From: Sphingobium sufflavum
GTDB lineage: Bacteria; Pseudomonadota; Alphaproteobacteria; Sphingomonadales; Sphingomonadaceae
Reading direction: 5' to 3'
NCBI RefSeq assembly: GCF_021403115.1
Contig: NZ_JAJSSH010000006.1
Coordinates: forward strand, 62,001-126,000
Length of the DNA: 64,000 bases
Below the pieces are notes generated by a model. That model made no database searches. It had not been told where the DNA came from and saw nothing but the letters and a program-made list of their open reading frames with translations. This document shows positions 18,525 through 26,913 of the stretch, in pieces. The position numbers and the translations under genes were made by a program. Position 1 is the first letter of the stretch, and every line of letters begins with the position of its first letter.

Positions 18525-18556
18525 AAAAAGGCCGGACTGGTCACCCCAGCCCGGCC
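18525..18556 (-). terminator. intrinsic terminator of the F0 ATP synthase operon
   Basis: Read on the minus strand, an 11-bp stem with one mismatch (GGCCGGGCTGG and CCAGTCCGGCC, 5-base loop) is followed by TTTTT. It lies about 28 bases past the atpF stop and closes the minus-strand operon; it may also stop the convergent methyltransferase transcript. Confidence 0.85.
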
Positions 18557-18583
18557 TGAAAGCCTGTCGAACGGATCGAAACC

Positions 18584-19222
18584 TTAGTGGGTCGCGCCGA
18601 TCTTGCTGATCGCCTGATCCACCATCGCGGCATCCGCCGCTGCGCCATGATTCTGCGCGATCAGCGTTGCCGCTGCCGCCGTGGCCGCCTTGACAGTGCG
18701 ATCGCGAATGTCCGCAATCGCCGCACGCTCAGCCGCTGCGATCTTGTCTTCCGCCATCTTCTGGCGACGACCGATCAGTTCCGCGGCATGCGCCTTGGCA
18801 TCTTCAACGGCCTGCGCCGCATCATCCGCCGCACGTGCCCGCAGAGCATCCGCGTCGCGAACGATCGCAGCCATCTTCTCCTGATACTCGGCCTTCAGCG
18901 TCTCCGCTTCCTTCCGCAGGGTCGCTGCCTCGTCCAGATGCTTGCGGATATCGGCGATACGCTGGTCGAGCACGCCGGTGATGACCGCCGGAACCTTCTT
19001 CCACACCAGGATGATGAGGAAGACGAGCATCGCCAGGCTGACGATCACGGTCGCATCCAGAACACCGGCGATGGACGGGTCTGGTTCATGCGCCGACGGA
19101 CCGCCATGGGCCTCCGTCACGGCATGCGCCAGATTGCCATCGAGCGCCTGCGCATGCGCGGCATGATCGAGATTATATTCGACGGCGGCGCTGTCGGCCG
19201 CCATGCTGTTGGTGTCAGCCAT
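18584..19222 (-). CDS. atpF: ATP synthase F0 subunit b
   Basis: This 212-residue protein is a peripheral-stalk subunit. An Asp/Ala/His-rich N-terminal extension of about 55 residues precedes one membrane segment (VIVSLAMLVFLIILVW); the rest is a long charged coiled coil (RIADIRKHLDEAATLRKEAE onward). The extension is longer than in E. coli b but is seen in alphaproteobacteria. ATG at 19222 (MADTNSMAADS) was chosen over an upstream extension because it has an 8-base overlap with the preceding stalk gene. It is the last gene of atpI-B-E-F'-F. Confidence 0.93.
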   Translation of the reverse strand: MADTNSMAADSAAVEYNLDHAAHAQALDGNLAHAVTEAHGGPSAHEPDPSIAGVLDATVIVSLAMLVFLIILVWKKVPAVITGVLDQRIADIRKHLDEAATLRKEAETLKAEYQEKMAAIVRDADALRARAADDAAQAVEDAKAHAAELIGRRQKMAEDKIAAAERAAIADIRDRTVKAATAAAATLIAQNHGAAADAAMVDQAISKIGATH

Positions 19223-19709
19223 GGGCCAGTGCCGCCTTTGCTGCTTCGATTGCCGCCTGTGGCGAAACCGACGTTCCCGCGATGCGGAGAACCATCTCGG
19301 CTGCTGCATCGGCTGCAACGGCCTCGACCTGCGTCAGAGCGCCCGAACGTGCCGCTTCCACCGATGCTTCGGCAGCCGCGACCTTTGCGGAGATGACGGC
19401 ATCAGCCTCGTGAAGCTGACCCTCGGTGACTTTCGCCGCCTTGGCCTTTGCCTCCGCAAGCACAGCCTGCGCGTCGGCGCGGGCGGCGTTTTCCTTGGCC
19501 CGCCATTCTTCTTCCAGCTCGTCCGCACCGGCAAAGCTCGCCTTGGCGGCGGCCAGATCGGCGGCGATCTTGCTGTCCCGTGCTTCCACCGTCGCCTGGA
19601 TCTTGGGAACCATGCCACGACCGACGACGAAGAATACGAAGCCGAATGTGAGCAGGAGCCAGAAAATCTGGGACGAATAGGTTTCGGCGATTTGCGCTAT
19701 CTGAGGCAT
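19215..19709 (-). CDS. atpF': ATP synthase F0 subunit b'
   Basis: This 164-residue second b-type subunit pairs with subunit b to form the heterodimeric stalk typical of alphaproteobacteria and cyanobacteria. It has a membrane segment close to the N-terminus (IFWLLLTFGFVFFVVGRGMV) followed by an Ala/Glu/Lys-rich coiled coil (RDSKIAADLAAAKASFAGAD). The F0 genes here are separate from the F1 genes, which is the usual alphaproteobacterial arrangement. The 3' end overlaps atpF by 8 bases. Confidence 0.93.
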   Translation of the reverse strand: MPQIAQIAETYSSQIFWLLLTFGFVFFVVGRGMVPKIQATVEARDSKIAADLAAAKASFAGADELEEEWRAKENAARADAQAVLAEAKAKAAKVTEGQLHEADAVISAKVAAAEASVEAARSGALTQVEAVAADAAAEMVLRIAGTSVSPQAAIEAAKAALAHG

Positions 19710-19731
19710 TGCGTTCGTCCGAAATAAGGCA

Positions 19732-19756
19732 GCGGACCTGAATACATCAGGCCCGC
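19732..19756 (-). other. intercistronic stem-loop between atpE and atpF'
   Basis: A 10-bp stem with one mismatch (19732-19741 with 19747-19756; 5-base loop) lies just after the atpE stop on the transcribed strand. It has no T-run, so it is better read as an RNA 3' stabiliser or processing site that helps raise c-subunit output than as a terminator. The structure is seen; the function is inferred. Confidence 0.5.
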
Positions 19757-19773
19757 CGCACTAAAACGTAATC

Positions 19774-20001
19774 TTAGGCCACGAAGACCAGGATCATCGC
19801 GATAACGAACGCGAGCAGACCCAGAAGCTCCGCCGCGGCGAAACCGATGAACAGTCGGCCCTGCTGGCCGTCGGCAGCGCCGGGGTTACGCAGCGCGCCT
19901 TCGAGGAAAGCGGCGAACACGTTGCCCACGCCGAGAGCGGCAATACCGGCACCGATAGCGGCCAGGCCAGCGCCCAGGACCTTTGCGGCTTCTGCGTCCA
20001 T
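19774..20001 (-). CDS. atpE: ATP synthase F0 subunit c
   Basis: The 75-residue proteolipid forms the rotor ring in the inner membrane. It is two transmembrane helices joined by the polar loop ALRNPGA. The first helix is glycine-rich (GAGLAAIGAGIAALGVG). The proton-binding glutamate is in IGFAAAELLGLLAF. The residues needed for sodium binding are not evident, so proton coupling is inferred. A strong AAGGAG ribosome site lies upstream, as expected for the most abundant subunit. Confidence 0.97.
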   Translation of the reverse strand: MDAEAAKVLGAGLAAIGAGIAALGVGNVFAAFLEGALRNPGAADGQQGRLFIGFAAAELLGLLAFVIAMILVFVA

Positions 20002-20046
20002 ATTGATAACTCCTTTTCTTGAACCGTTACGTAGTTTGGATGGAAA

Positions 20047-20826
20047 TCAGTGAAGGTTTTCAGCGTCGTTGATGTAGACCGAGGTCAACAGCGCGAACAC
20101 ATAGGCCTGAATGACGGCAACGAGCATTTCGAGCGCGCTGATTCCGATCATCAGGATGAAGCTGGCCGTGCCGACGGTCAGGCCATAGCCGACACCCGCA
20201 TTGGAGCTGTTGATGACGAAGCCTGCCAGCACCTTCAGCAGCACGTGACCGGCGGTCATGGCAACGAACAGTCGCAGGCCGAGGCTGAAGGGACGCACCA
20301 TGAACGAGATCAGCTCGATCGGGAAAATGACCGGGATCATCGGCAGGGGCGTGCCATGGGGGATAAACAGCGAGAAGAAGTGGAAACCATGCTTCCAGAA
20401 GCCGACGATCAGGACGATCGAGAAGCTGAGGATGGCAAGGACGCCCGTCGCCGTGAAATGGCTGGTGAAAGTGAAGGGATGCAGGCCAACCACGCCGAGC
20501 GGCAACATGCCAAGGAAGTTGGCGAGAAGGATGAACATGAACAGCGAGAAGACATAGGGAATATACTTCTTGCCGCCCTCACCCACGTTCGCCAGCAGCA
20601 GGCTGCTGATGAAGGTGGTGAAATATTCCACCGCCGCCTGCCAGCGACCCGGAACCAGTTCGCGCTTCGATCCGCCGATCACGAAGATCCACAGGACCAC
20701 TGCAGCGGCGACCATGTACAGCGCGCTGTTGGTGAAGGCGATGTTGAACCCGCCGAGCGCCAGATGGTCGGTGCCGAACAGCGGTTCGATCGCGAACTGG
20801 TGCATCGGGTCAATTTTGCCGGACAT
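20047..20826 (-). CDS. atpB: ATP synthase F0 subunit a
   Basis: The 259-residue subunit forms the proton half-channels against the c-ring. It has five to six hydrophobic segments. The essential arginine is in the conserved RPFSLGLRLFVAMTAGHVLL block, followed by the polar residues of the last helix (LEMLVAVIQAYVFALLTSVY). Length and order match alphaproteobacterial AtpB. It lies between atpI (45-base gap) and atpE (45-base gap) in the F0 operon. Confidence 0.97.
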   Translation of the reverse strand: MSGKIDPMHQFAIEPLFGTDHLALGGFNIAFTNSALYMVAAAVVLWIFVIGGSKRELVPGRWQAAVEYFTTFISSLLLANVGEGGKKYIPYVFSLFMFILLANFLGMLPLGVVGLHPFTFTSHFTATGVLAILSFSIVLIVGFWKHGFHFFSLFIPHGTPLPMIPVIFPIELISFMVRPFSLGLRLFVAMTAGHVLLKVLAGFVINSSNAGVGYGLTVGTASFILMIGISALEMLVAVIQAYVFALLTSVYINDAENLH

Positions 20827-20871
20827 GTGCGACGCTCACCCCTGAAAACCTGAAACTATAACAAAAGCGCC

Positions 20872-21195
20872 CTATTTCTCATCAGGACGCTTCGTCGAAA
20901 TCCGTATGATATTCCTGAAGCCGACTACGAACCCCAAGCAGAGGAACAGCAACAGGAGCCAAGGGGATGTGTGAAACAGCAGGTCCAAGACCCATCCGAT
21001 CACCGCACCACCGACAGGCGCCCCGATCAGTTCAGCCAACACCCGATTGCCCAGTCGCGAACCATCGTCCGCCTGTTGCACCGGCTTGCCTGCCCTGACC
21101 TGCTCGGCCTGTTCGGCGCGGGCCAATCGCTCTTGCAGCGATGTAATCCGCGCGTCCTCGCCGAGAGGCTCCTGTCCGGGTTCGCTTTCCGCCAT
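20872..21195 (-). CDS. atpI: AtpI/AtpZ-family ATP synthase assembly protein
   Basis: This 107-residue protein has a charged N-terminal half (ITSLQERLARAEQAEQ) and two hydrophobic segments (APVGGAVIGWVLDLLF; WLLLLFLCLGFVVGF). The GxxxG-like glycine pattern and the place at the head of the F0 operon identify an AtpI/AtpZ-family protein, thought to help c-ring assembly or magnesium supply. It is shorter than E. coli AtpI and of the type usual in alphaproteobacteria. The operon promoter should lie in the 159 bases upstream. Confidence 0.88.
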   Translation of the reverse strand: MAESEPGQEPLGEDARITSLQERLARAEQAEQVRAGKPVQQADDGSRLGNRVLAELIGAPVGGAVIGWVLDLLFHTSPWLLLLFLCLGFVVGFRNIIRISTKRPDEK

Positions 21196-21354
21196 GCTAT
21201 CAGCTCGCTTTCTGCCGTCCGTTCGCCGGGCGGCGTGCAGGCTGGTTCATGAAACGGCAAGGCCGCACCCGTCAAGGCGCGGCCCGTTTAGAAAGGGTAT
21301 ACCCCTAAGTCAACCCGCCCGGCGAACCAGTCGCAAGAGCAGGCCCGACAGATA

Positions 21355-21762
21355 TCAGTTGGCCGTCGCGCAATATCCCGGAAGGTCTATCGCACCGCCA
21401 CCCTTCACCTGCCACGAACCTGCGCCGATACGGTACGCCTGCCCGCTCTTCACGCGGGACGCCAGCGTCTGGCACCCGGTCGCGGCCGCCATGTCGGCCA
21501 CCGTCACGCCGCGCTTGGCGGCCAGATCGGTATAGGCGGCGCGGCGCTTGATATTGATCGCCTCCACGCCCGATCGCACATCGGCGGAAACGCTGCCGTT
21601 GATGCCGAGATAGCCGTCGGACTGCTCGCCCACCGATCCATCGGCGATGGCGGCACTGACCGCCGGGGTCTGAGCCGAAGCGCGCGAGGACAAAAGCCCC
21701 CCGGCGAGGAGAGCGGCGCCTGCCACCAGCGCGACGCCGAACAGCATATGGGTTCTGGTCAT
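21355..21762 (-). CDS. ydbL: YdbL family protein (DUF1318)
   Basis: The 135-residue protein has an N-terminal signal peptide (MLFGVALVAGAALLAGGLLS, cleavage near ASAQT) and a DUF1318 domain: YLGINGSVSADVRSGVEAIN, IKRRAAYTDLAAKRGVTVAD, MAAATGCQTLASRVKSGQAY. YdbL is the periplasmic partner of YdbH-YnbE, and is proposed to guide assembly of the lipid bridge. The start MTRTHMLFG at 21762 overlaps the ynbE stop by ATGA. The order ydbH-ynbE-ydbL is the same as in enterics, which strongly supports the call. Confidence 0.9.
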   Translation of the reverse strand: MTRTHMLFGVALVAGAALLAGGLLSSRASAQTPAVSAAIADGSVGEQSDGYLGINGSVSADVRSGVEAINIKRRAAYTDLAAKRGVTVADMAAATGCQTLASRVKSGQAYRIGAGSWQVKGGGAIDLPGYCATAN

Positions 21763-21998
21763 TGTGGAAACAGCTCCGGATTGTTCTGGATGAGATCCTT
21801 GGCGTCCTGTTGCAGACGCACGACCACTTCCTGTTGAACCTTGACGTTCAGGTTGATCTCGATCGGCTTGTCGGGCGCCCGCACCTGGATGCAGCCACCC
21901 AGCGGCAGGACCATCAGCCCGCCGATCATCGCCGGTGCGATGGATGGAAGCCTTCGTCTCCCGTTGCGTTGCGCTGTCGAGATTGTTTCGATCGTCAT
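21759..21998 (-). CDS. ynbE: YnbE family outer-membrane lipoprotein
   Basis: This 79-residue lipoprotein has an arginine-rich N-region (RRRLPS), a hydrophobic core and the lipobox LPLGGC (Cys36). The mature part of about 44 residues has the YnbE pattern IEINLNVKVQQEVVVRLQQD and DLIQNNPELFP. In E. coli, YnbE multimerises and augments the C-terminal end of YdbH to bridge it to the outer membrane. It overlaps ydbH upstream and ydbL downstream, each by ATGA. Confidence 0.9.
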   Translation of the reverse strand: MTIETISTAQRNGRRRLPSIAPAMIGGLMVLPLGGCIQVRAPDKPIEINLNVKVQQEVVVRLQQDAKDLIQNNPELFPQ

Positions 21999-24900
21999 TC
22001 ACCCTCCCTGGATGCGCCCTTCTCGCTGTCGGCAGGCTGAACGGCAAGCCTGTTTTCCAGCACCGTCTTATATTGCGGGCCGAGGCTTCCCCGGATCAGC
22101 GCGCTCGGATCGACGAAGGATTGATAGGTGTTGAGCAACCCGCGAAAGGGCGCTTCGATTCGCACGTTGAAGATAAAGGGCAGGCCGAGGAACGAGCGCG
22201 TAATCACGGACTTTCGCGCCTCATCCGTGCCCTGGTTGACGCCGTTGATCGCCAGACGGGTCAGAAACTCTCCGTCGATGGCTCCGTCCAGCAGGATGGT
22301 CAGGCACTTATACCGCAGCTTCTTGAGCGCATCGAAGGCCATCTTGCCATAGGCGCCCATCTCCGCATTGGAGACGTCGCCTACATATGACAGCGTGCCC
22401 GCCTGCCGCGTGGGGTCGCATGTCACGGTCAGTTTCTGCGCGCTTTCCACGACCAGCGGCGGCAGCCCTTCCTGCCGCGCCACCAATATGCCGCCCTCTA
22501 TCCGCCCCCCGCTAGCATCGAAGACCATCGGCAGCAGGCCGTCATAGGTGCCGGTTGCCGAGAGATTCTTCAGTTCCATCGTGTTGATGAAGGCGCCCGC
22601 GTCGAGGCCGGTGACACGAAAGATCAGGTGGCGCGCGCCCTTGGCGTCGAAATCCAGCGTGGAGGGCAGCAACGCGAGTCGCCCGCCCGCAAACGGCCAT
22701 TCGCCGCCTTCCACCCGCGCGCGATTGCCCGCCAGAAGCTGGTAGCGGACCCGTCCGTCCGTCACCAATACGCCGGGATTGATCGACCGGATCGTCGCCA
22801 CCTGCCCCGGCGCGGTCTCCATCGCCAGCAGGTCGGTGAAATCGACCGTGGTGGACAGGCCCTCGACCGGACCAAAGGCCGCCGCGAGGTTCATATTGTC
22901 GGTCGCGAATCGCCCTGCGCTCGTCACCTTCGAGCCGGTCCAGTCGATCCGCCCCGCGCCCGTCACCTCCCCCGCGACATTCGCGACCACGCCCAGCGCC
23001 GACGGCGTGAGATCGTCCGGCTGCAGGGCATCGCCAAAGCGCAGCCCCTCCAGAGCGAACCGCGCCTCGCCCATGCCGGACGACAGGCCATGCGCAATAT
23101 CGACACGCGCGAAGGGCGCCCCCCGCGTCGGATGACGGACATGCCCGCTCGCGGTGATTCGCCCGTCCACCAGCGCCAACCGCGCATCCGGCACCAGAAC
23201 AGGATGGAATCGCGCCTGCGCGGCTGTATCCGACACCCGCAAGCCCCCATCGACCTCCAGCCGCCCACCCGCGAATCGCCAGCGCCCGGCCATGTCCGTC
23301 AGGTCCAGCGGCACGGTGCCAATCCGGCCATGCCCCGCCGCAAAGTCGCCCGTCAGGCCGGATTTATCGAACCGGCCGTTCAGGTCGCCTGCCCCCAGCA
23401 ATACGGGCGCTTCCTCGCCACCGATGCGCGCCTCCACGCCCGTCGCGCGAAAGGTGGAGCGGGCGAGACCCAGCGCCAGCATATCCGCGCGCACCGCAAG
23501 CGGGTTCGATCCCAGCCGCCCCGACAGGGCGATGGAGCGCGCCTTGATACCGCCCGTCACCCCGCCGCCACCCCATCGCACCATTGCCCCGCCATCCGGA
23601 CAAAGGGTGAGCGCGGCCGGGTTCAGCGTCAGGGTCGAGAGGCGGACCGATTGCCAGCGGAGCGGAACACAGGCCGGATTAAGCGATAGCCTCCCATCGG
23701 ACGCCAACGCACCGATCAGGGGAATCGACACCCCCCTGACACCGCCATCGGCCAGTGGTCCGTCGAGCGTCATATGCGTCGCGAACTGCGCGCCACCGTC
23801 CCCGCCGACCCGAAAACGCACAGGCGTCAGCGCCAGCCTTGCCGATCCGGCGGCATAGGGTTGCAGGGCCAGAGTGCCGGACAACCCTCCCCCCCCTCCC
23901 TGCGCGAGCGCCAGACTGCCCTGCGGCAGTCCGCCCCCTGCCATCGCCAGTTGCCCGGTCAGGCCCCAGCGCCGATCCGGCCAGCCAAGCGCGGCACGGC
24001 TACCTTCCGGCAAATCTATCCGCGCACCGCTGGCCGCTGCGAAATGCAGGTCGGACAGCGCGGCCTCTCCCCGATTCCCGGCGGCTCGCACGGCAAGGCG
24101 GGTGGTCAGGCTGTTATTCCCACCCGCATCGCGAACCGCCTTTGCGAGCCTGGCGACGAGAGGAGCCAAGGGTGTGCCCGCCGTGGACCCGGCCAGCCCG
24201 GCGAGCGGATCGCGCCGTCGTGCCGCCAGATTGCGCAACGACAGGTCGCCAGTCAACGCGACCCGCATCCCCTGCCCCTTCACCCTCTCACCCGTGACGC
24301 GCGCGGTGAGCGCCGATGGCCCTGCGGCCATGCCCTCGCCCGATATTGCCTTGCCGCCGATCCGCCCCTCACCCCGGAAAGAATCGCCATTCCCTCGCAG
24401 GCTGACCGTCCCATCCAGAGCCGCCAACGTCATTCCCGCCGCCCGCAGCGCCCCCGCGTTCAGCCGGGCGGAGCCATCCACACAGGCCAGACGGCTATCG
24501 AGCCGGGCGTCCACGTCCAGTCGCGGCGCGGCCAGCGCGATGCCATCCGCCGGACAGCCCAGCGCCCGTGCCGTCACCGGCCCGGTAAAGCGCGGCGCGC
24601 CATCCTTCATCCTGATACGCAGGTCGGCCACCAGTCGCTCAGCCGCACAGCCTGCCATCCGGGCGGCAGGCATCGCGGCCACGCCGCGCCCGTCGAACCC
24701 GTCCCGCATATTGCCATTGCCGCCCAGCACCAGACCCAGCGGGCCATAGTCGGTCAGGATGGACGCGCGCGCATCGACCAGTTGCACGTCCATGTCGGGC
24801 AGGATCGTCTCCGTCGAACCACCCTGCCCCAGAAATTTGTCCAGTTCGCCAAAGGCCATCCGGCCGCCGCGCAACGATCCCTTCAGCCGGACGCCCCCCG

Positions 24901-25252
24901 CCCGGACCGCCGCCACGCCCGGAATGAAGCCGCTCAGCGCGATATCCACCTCCACCCATCGGGCGATCAGGTCGGGGTTTCGGGGATCGCCCAGCACGAT
25001 ATTCTCGATCCGCTGCGTGCGCGGGCCGATGGAGGCGATTCGATAGCGCATCTGCACGTTGCGCTGCGCCAGTTCCCGACCGATCAGATTTTCCGCCAGC
25101 GGCGCACGGGCGATCCACACACCGCCCAGCGCCAGCGCCCCGATGCCGACCGTGACCAGCATCGGCATGACGGTGGCACGGCGCAGCGTCCGCCGGGGTC
25201 GCGGCGGCGGCGAGGCTTCAGCCTCTTCTTCCTCGTCCATGACACTGCTCAC
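21995..25252 (-). CDS. ydbH: YdbH family AsmA-like intermembrane lipid-transport protein
   Basis: This very long protein (1085 residues) has a cytoplasmic acidic N-terminus, one membrane anchor (about residues 28-50, VMPMLVTVGIGALALGGVWI) and a long beta-rich periplasmic part with the YdbH domain near the C-terminus (SINPGVLVTDGRVRYQLLAG; WPFAGGRLALLPSTLDFD; LKNLSATGTYDGLLPMVFD). In E. coli, YdbH acts redundantly with TamB and YhdP to carry phospholipids to the outer membrane. It is the first gene of a coupled three-gene unit with ynbE and ydbL. The start could be GTG at 25252 or ATG at 25240. Divergent from radC. Confidence 0.9.
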   Translation of the reverse strand: MSSVMDEEEEAEASPPPRPRRTLRRATVMPMLVTVGIGALALGGVWIARAPLAENLIGRELAQRNVQMRYRIASIGPRTQRIENIVLGDPRNPDLIARWVEVDIALSGFIPGVAAVRAGGVRLKGSLRGGRMAFGELDKFLGQGGSTETILPDMDVQLVDARASILTDYGPLGLVLGGNGNMRDGFDGRGVAAMPAARMAGCAAERLVADLRIRMKDGAPRFTGPVTARALGCPADGIALAAPRLDVDARLDSRLACVDGSARLNAGALRAAGMTLAALDGTVSLRGNGDSFRGEGRIGGKAISGEGMAAGPSALTARVTGERVKGQGMRVALTGDLSLRNLAARRRDPLAGLAGSTAGTPLAPLVARLAKAVRDAGGNNSLTTRLAVRAAGNRGEAALSDLHFAAASGARIDLPEGSRAALGWPDRRWGLTGQLAMAGGGLPQGSLALAQGGGGGLSGTLALQPYAAGSARLALTPVRFRVGGDGGAQFATHMTLDGPLADGGVRGVSIPLIGALASDGRLSLNPACVPLRWQSVRLSTLTLNPAALTLCPDGGAMVRWGGGGVTGGIKARSIALSGRLGSNPLAVRADMLALGLARSTFRATGVEARIGGEEAPVLLGAGDLNGRFDKSGLTGDFAAGHGRIGTVPLDLTDMAGRWRFAGGRLEVDGGLRVSDTAAQARFHPVLVPDARLALVDGRITASGHVRHPTRGAPFARVDIAHGLSSGMGEARFALEGLRFGDALQPDDLTPSALGVVANVAGEVTGAGRIDWTGSKVTSAGRFATDNMNLAAAFGPVEGLSTTVDFTDLLAMETAPGQVATIRSINPGVLVTDGRVRYQLLAGNRARVEGGEWPFAGGRLALLPSTLDFDAKGARHLIFRVTGLDAGAFINTMELKNLSATGTYDGLLPMVFDASGGRIEGGILVARQEGLPPLVVESAQKLTVTCDPTRQAGTLSYVGDVSNAEMGAYGKMAFDALKKLRYKCLTILLDGAIDGEFLTRLAINGVNQGTDEARKSVITRSFLGLPFIFNVRIEAPFRGLLNTYQSFVDPSALIRGSLGPQYKTVLENRLAVQPADSEKGASREGE

Positions 25253-25381
25253 CCGGCCCGCAACCTCTTCATTCCGAGATCATAACGACCGAAGCGGCCA
25301 TTCTATCCTTCTCAACGCCCCTCTCGCCATTCGATGCGGCAAGGCTGTTCCCAATGCGGGCTTGTGCGCTATGCCGGGATG

Positions 25382-26104
25382 ATGAGCGATCCAGAAGCCA
25401 GGAGCAAGAAGAACGGCAGCGCCGGGGGCACGGAAACGCCGCACAGCGGCCACCGTGCGCGCCTGCGCCAGCGGCTAGCGGACGGCGGACCCGACGCCCT
25501 GCTGGATCATGAGATACTCGAATATCTCCTCGCCCTCGCCATTCCACGCCGCGATACAAAGCCACTGGCCAAGACGCTGATCGGCCGGTTCGGTACCTTG
25601 GGCGACGTGCTAACCGCTGACTGGAGCGCGCTCAATCGGGTGGACGGGATGGGCGACACCAGCATCGCCGCGGTGAAGATCGTGCAGGCCGCGACGTTGC
25701 GCATGTTGAAACAACAGGTGCAGGACCGTCCCGTCCTGTCGAGCTGGCAATCCCTGCTCGACTATCTTCAGGCGGACATGGCCTATCTCGACGTGGAGCG
25801 GGTCCGCGTCCTGCATATGAACAACCGCAACATGCTGATCCGCGACGATCATATGGGCGACGGCTCGATCGATTCGGCCGCCATCTATGTGCGGGAGATC
25901 ATCAAGCGGGCAATGGAACTCTCCTCCGCCAGCCTGATCGTGGTCCATAATCATCCCAGCGGCGCGCCAGACCCCAGCAAGCAGGACATCGCCATTACCC
26001 GCGATCTGGTCAACGCCGCCCGCCCGCTGGGCATCAACGTCCTCGACCATATCATCATCGGCCGGGGCGCGCACAAAAGCCTGCGCTCGCTCGGCCTGCT
26101 CTAG
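25382..26104 (+). CDS. radC: RadC family JAMM-domain protein
   Basis: The 240-residue product has a helix-hairpin-helix-like N-terminal region (GTLGDVLTADWSALNRVDGM) and a C-terminal MPN/JAMM domain with the metal motif HNHPSGAPDPSKQD (HxHx10D) and an upstream glutamate in VREIIKRAMEL. RadC is widespread but its role in repair is doubtful; the JAMM domain suggests a metal-dependent hydrolase. ATG codons at 25379 and 25382 are both possible starts (MSDPEARSKKNG). It is divergent from ydbH and ends before a strong bidirectional terminator. Confidence 0.93.
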   Translation: MSDPEARSKKNGSAGGTETPHSGHRARLRQRLADGGPDALLDHEILEYLLALAIPRRDTKPLAKTLIGRFGTLGDVLTADWSALNRVDGMGDTSIAAVKIVQAATLRMLKQQVQDRPVLSSWQSLLDYLQADMAYLDVERVRVLHMNNRNMLIRDDHMGDGSIDSAAIYVREIIKRAMELSSASLIVVHNHPSGAPDPSKQDIAITRDLVNAARPLGINVLDHIIIGRGAHKSLRSLGLL

Positions 26105-26132
26105 CCAGCTATTATATATTATAGACGCAGAA

Positions 26133-26172
26133 AAAGCCGGGCGATCCTCGTTGAGGCAGGCCGCCCGGCTTT
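26133..26172. terminator. bidirectional intrinsic terminator between radC and the EF-hand gene
   Basis: Arms AAAGCCGGGCG and CGCCCGGCTTT pair perfectly around an 18-base loop, flanked by A-rich and T-rich ends on the two sides. It lies between convergent genes and can serve both. Confidence 0.85.
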
Positions 26173-26194
26173 CTGTCGATGGGGTGGACGGTGT

Positions 26195-26629
26195 TTAGCC
26201 GCCGAGGAAGGTGGTCAGATCCTGCTTCGTCACCACGCCATCCTTGTCGCGGTCAGCGGCGGCGAGGGCCGCGCTGGCATATTGCGCCACGGCTGCGGGG
26301 TCGGCGGGCTTGCCGGTTGCGGCCAGTTCCTGCGTCTTCAGGTCCGAAATCCACTGCTTGAACTCGGCTTCGGACAGCTTGCCATCCTTGTCCGCGTCAT
26401 ATTTCGGGAAACCGGCCTCCACCACCGCAGCGACCTGCGCATTGGTTGCGCTCGCGGCCGGAGCGGCCTGTGCCGTGGGAGCAGCCGACGTGGGCTGGGC
26501 TGGCTGTGCCGCAGCGGGCGCGCTTCCGGTGGCCGTGGATTCGACCGGAGCCGAAGCGGCATCGGGCGTCTGGGCATAGGCCGTCGAGGCGGCAAGGGCG
26601 GCAATCGAAAAGGCTGCGATTTTCAACAT
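26195..26629 (-). CDS. secreted EF-hand domain protein
   Basis: This 144-residue protein has a signal peptide (MLKIAAFSIAALAASTAYAQ) followed by an Ala/Pro/Thr-rich spacer to about residue 68. Two EF-hand loops follow: DADKDGKLSEAEF and DRDKDGVVTKQDL, each with the D-x-D-x-D-G pattern and an acidic or near-acidic twelfth position (Glu in the first, Asp in the second). It should bind calcium in the periplasm. Small EF-hand proteins of this form are common in sphingomonads; no partner is known. It appears monocistronic, convergent with radC. Confidence 0.88.
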   Translation of the reverse strand: MLKIAAFSIAALAASTAYAQTPDAASAPVESTATGSAPAAAQPAQPTSAAPTAQAAPAASATNAQVAAVVEAGFPKYDADKDGKLSEAEFKQWISDLKTQELAATGKPADPAAVAQYASAALAAADRDKDGVVTKQDLTTFLGG

Positions 26630-26913
26630 GGACTTTCTTCTCCATTCATCGGCGCGGGCGTTCCGTTGAGGCGGCCCTGCGAACCGTTTGATGACAAGAG
26701 GCTAACGGCCCGGCGCTTCGCATGGTTTCGACAACCGAACCGCCCGCGTCACGGCTCGTCGCGCGACCGGCCCCGTTCGCGCCGTTCCTGCGCCGATGAT
26801 CCGACAAAGCGTTTGCGCGCCTCCGCTCGCCCATGGGGCAAGGCGAAGCTGGCAATGATGGCAGAATTCGTTAAAGGGCAGCGCCAAAGCCCATATTGAC
26901 AGGAGCCAGACCT

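Noticed and set aside
26630..26913. Short minus-strand frame of 61 codons in the gap before purB
   Set aside because: No ribosome site, domain or conserved composition; more likely part of the purB promoter region.
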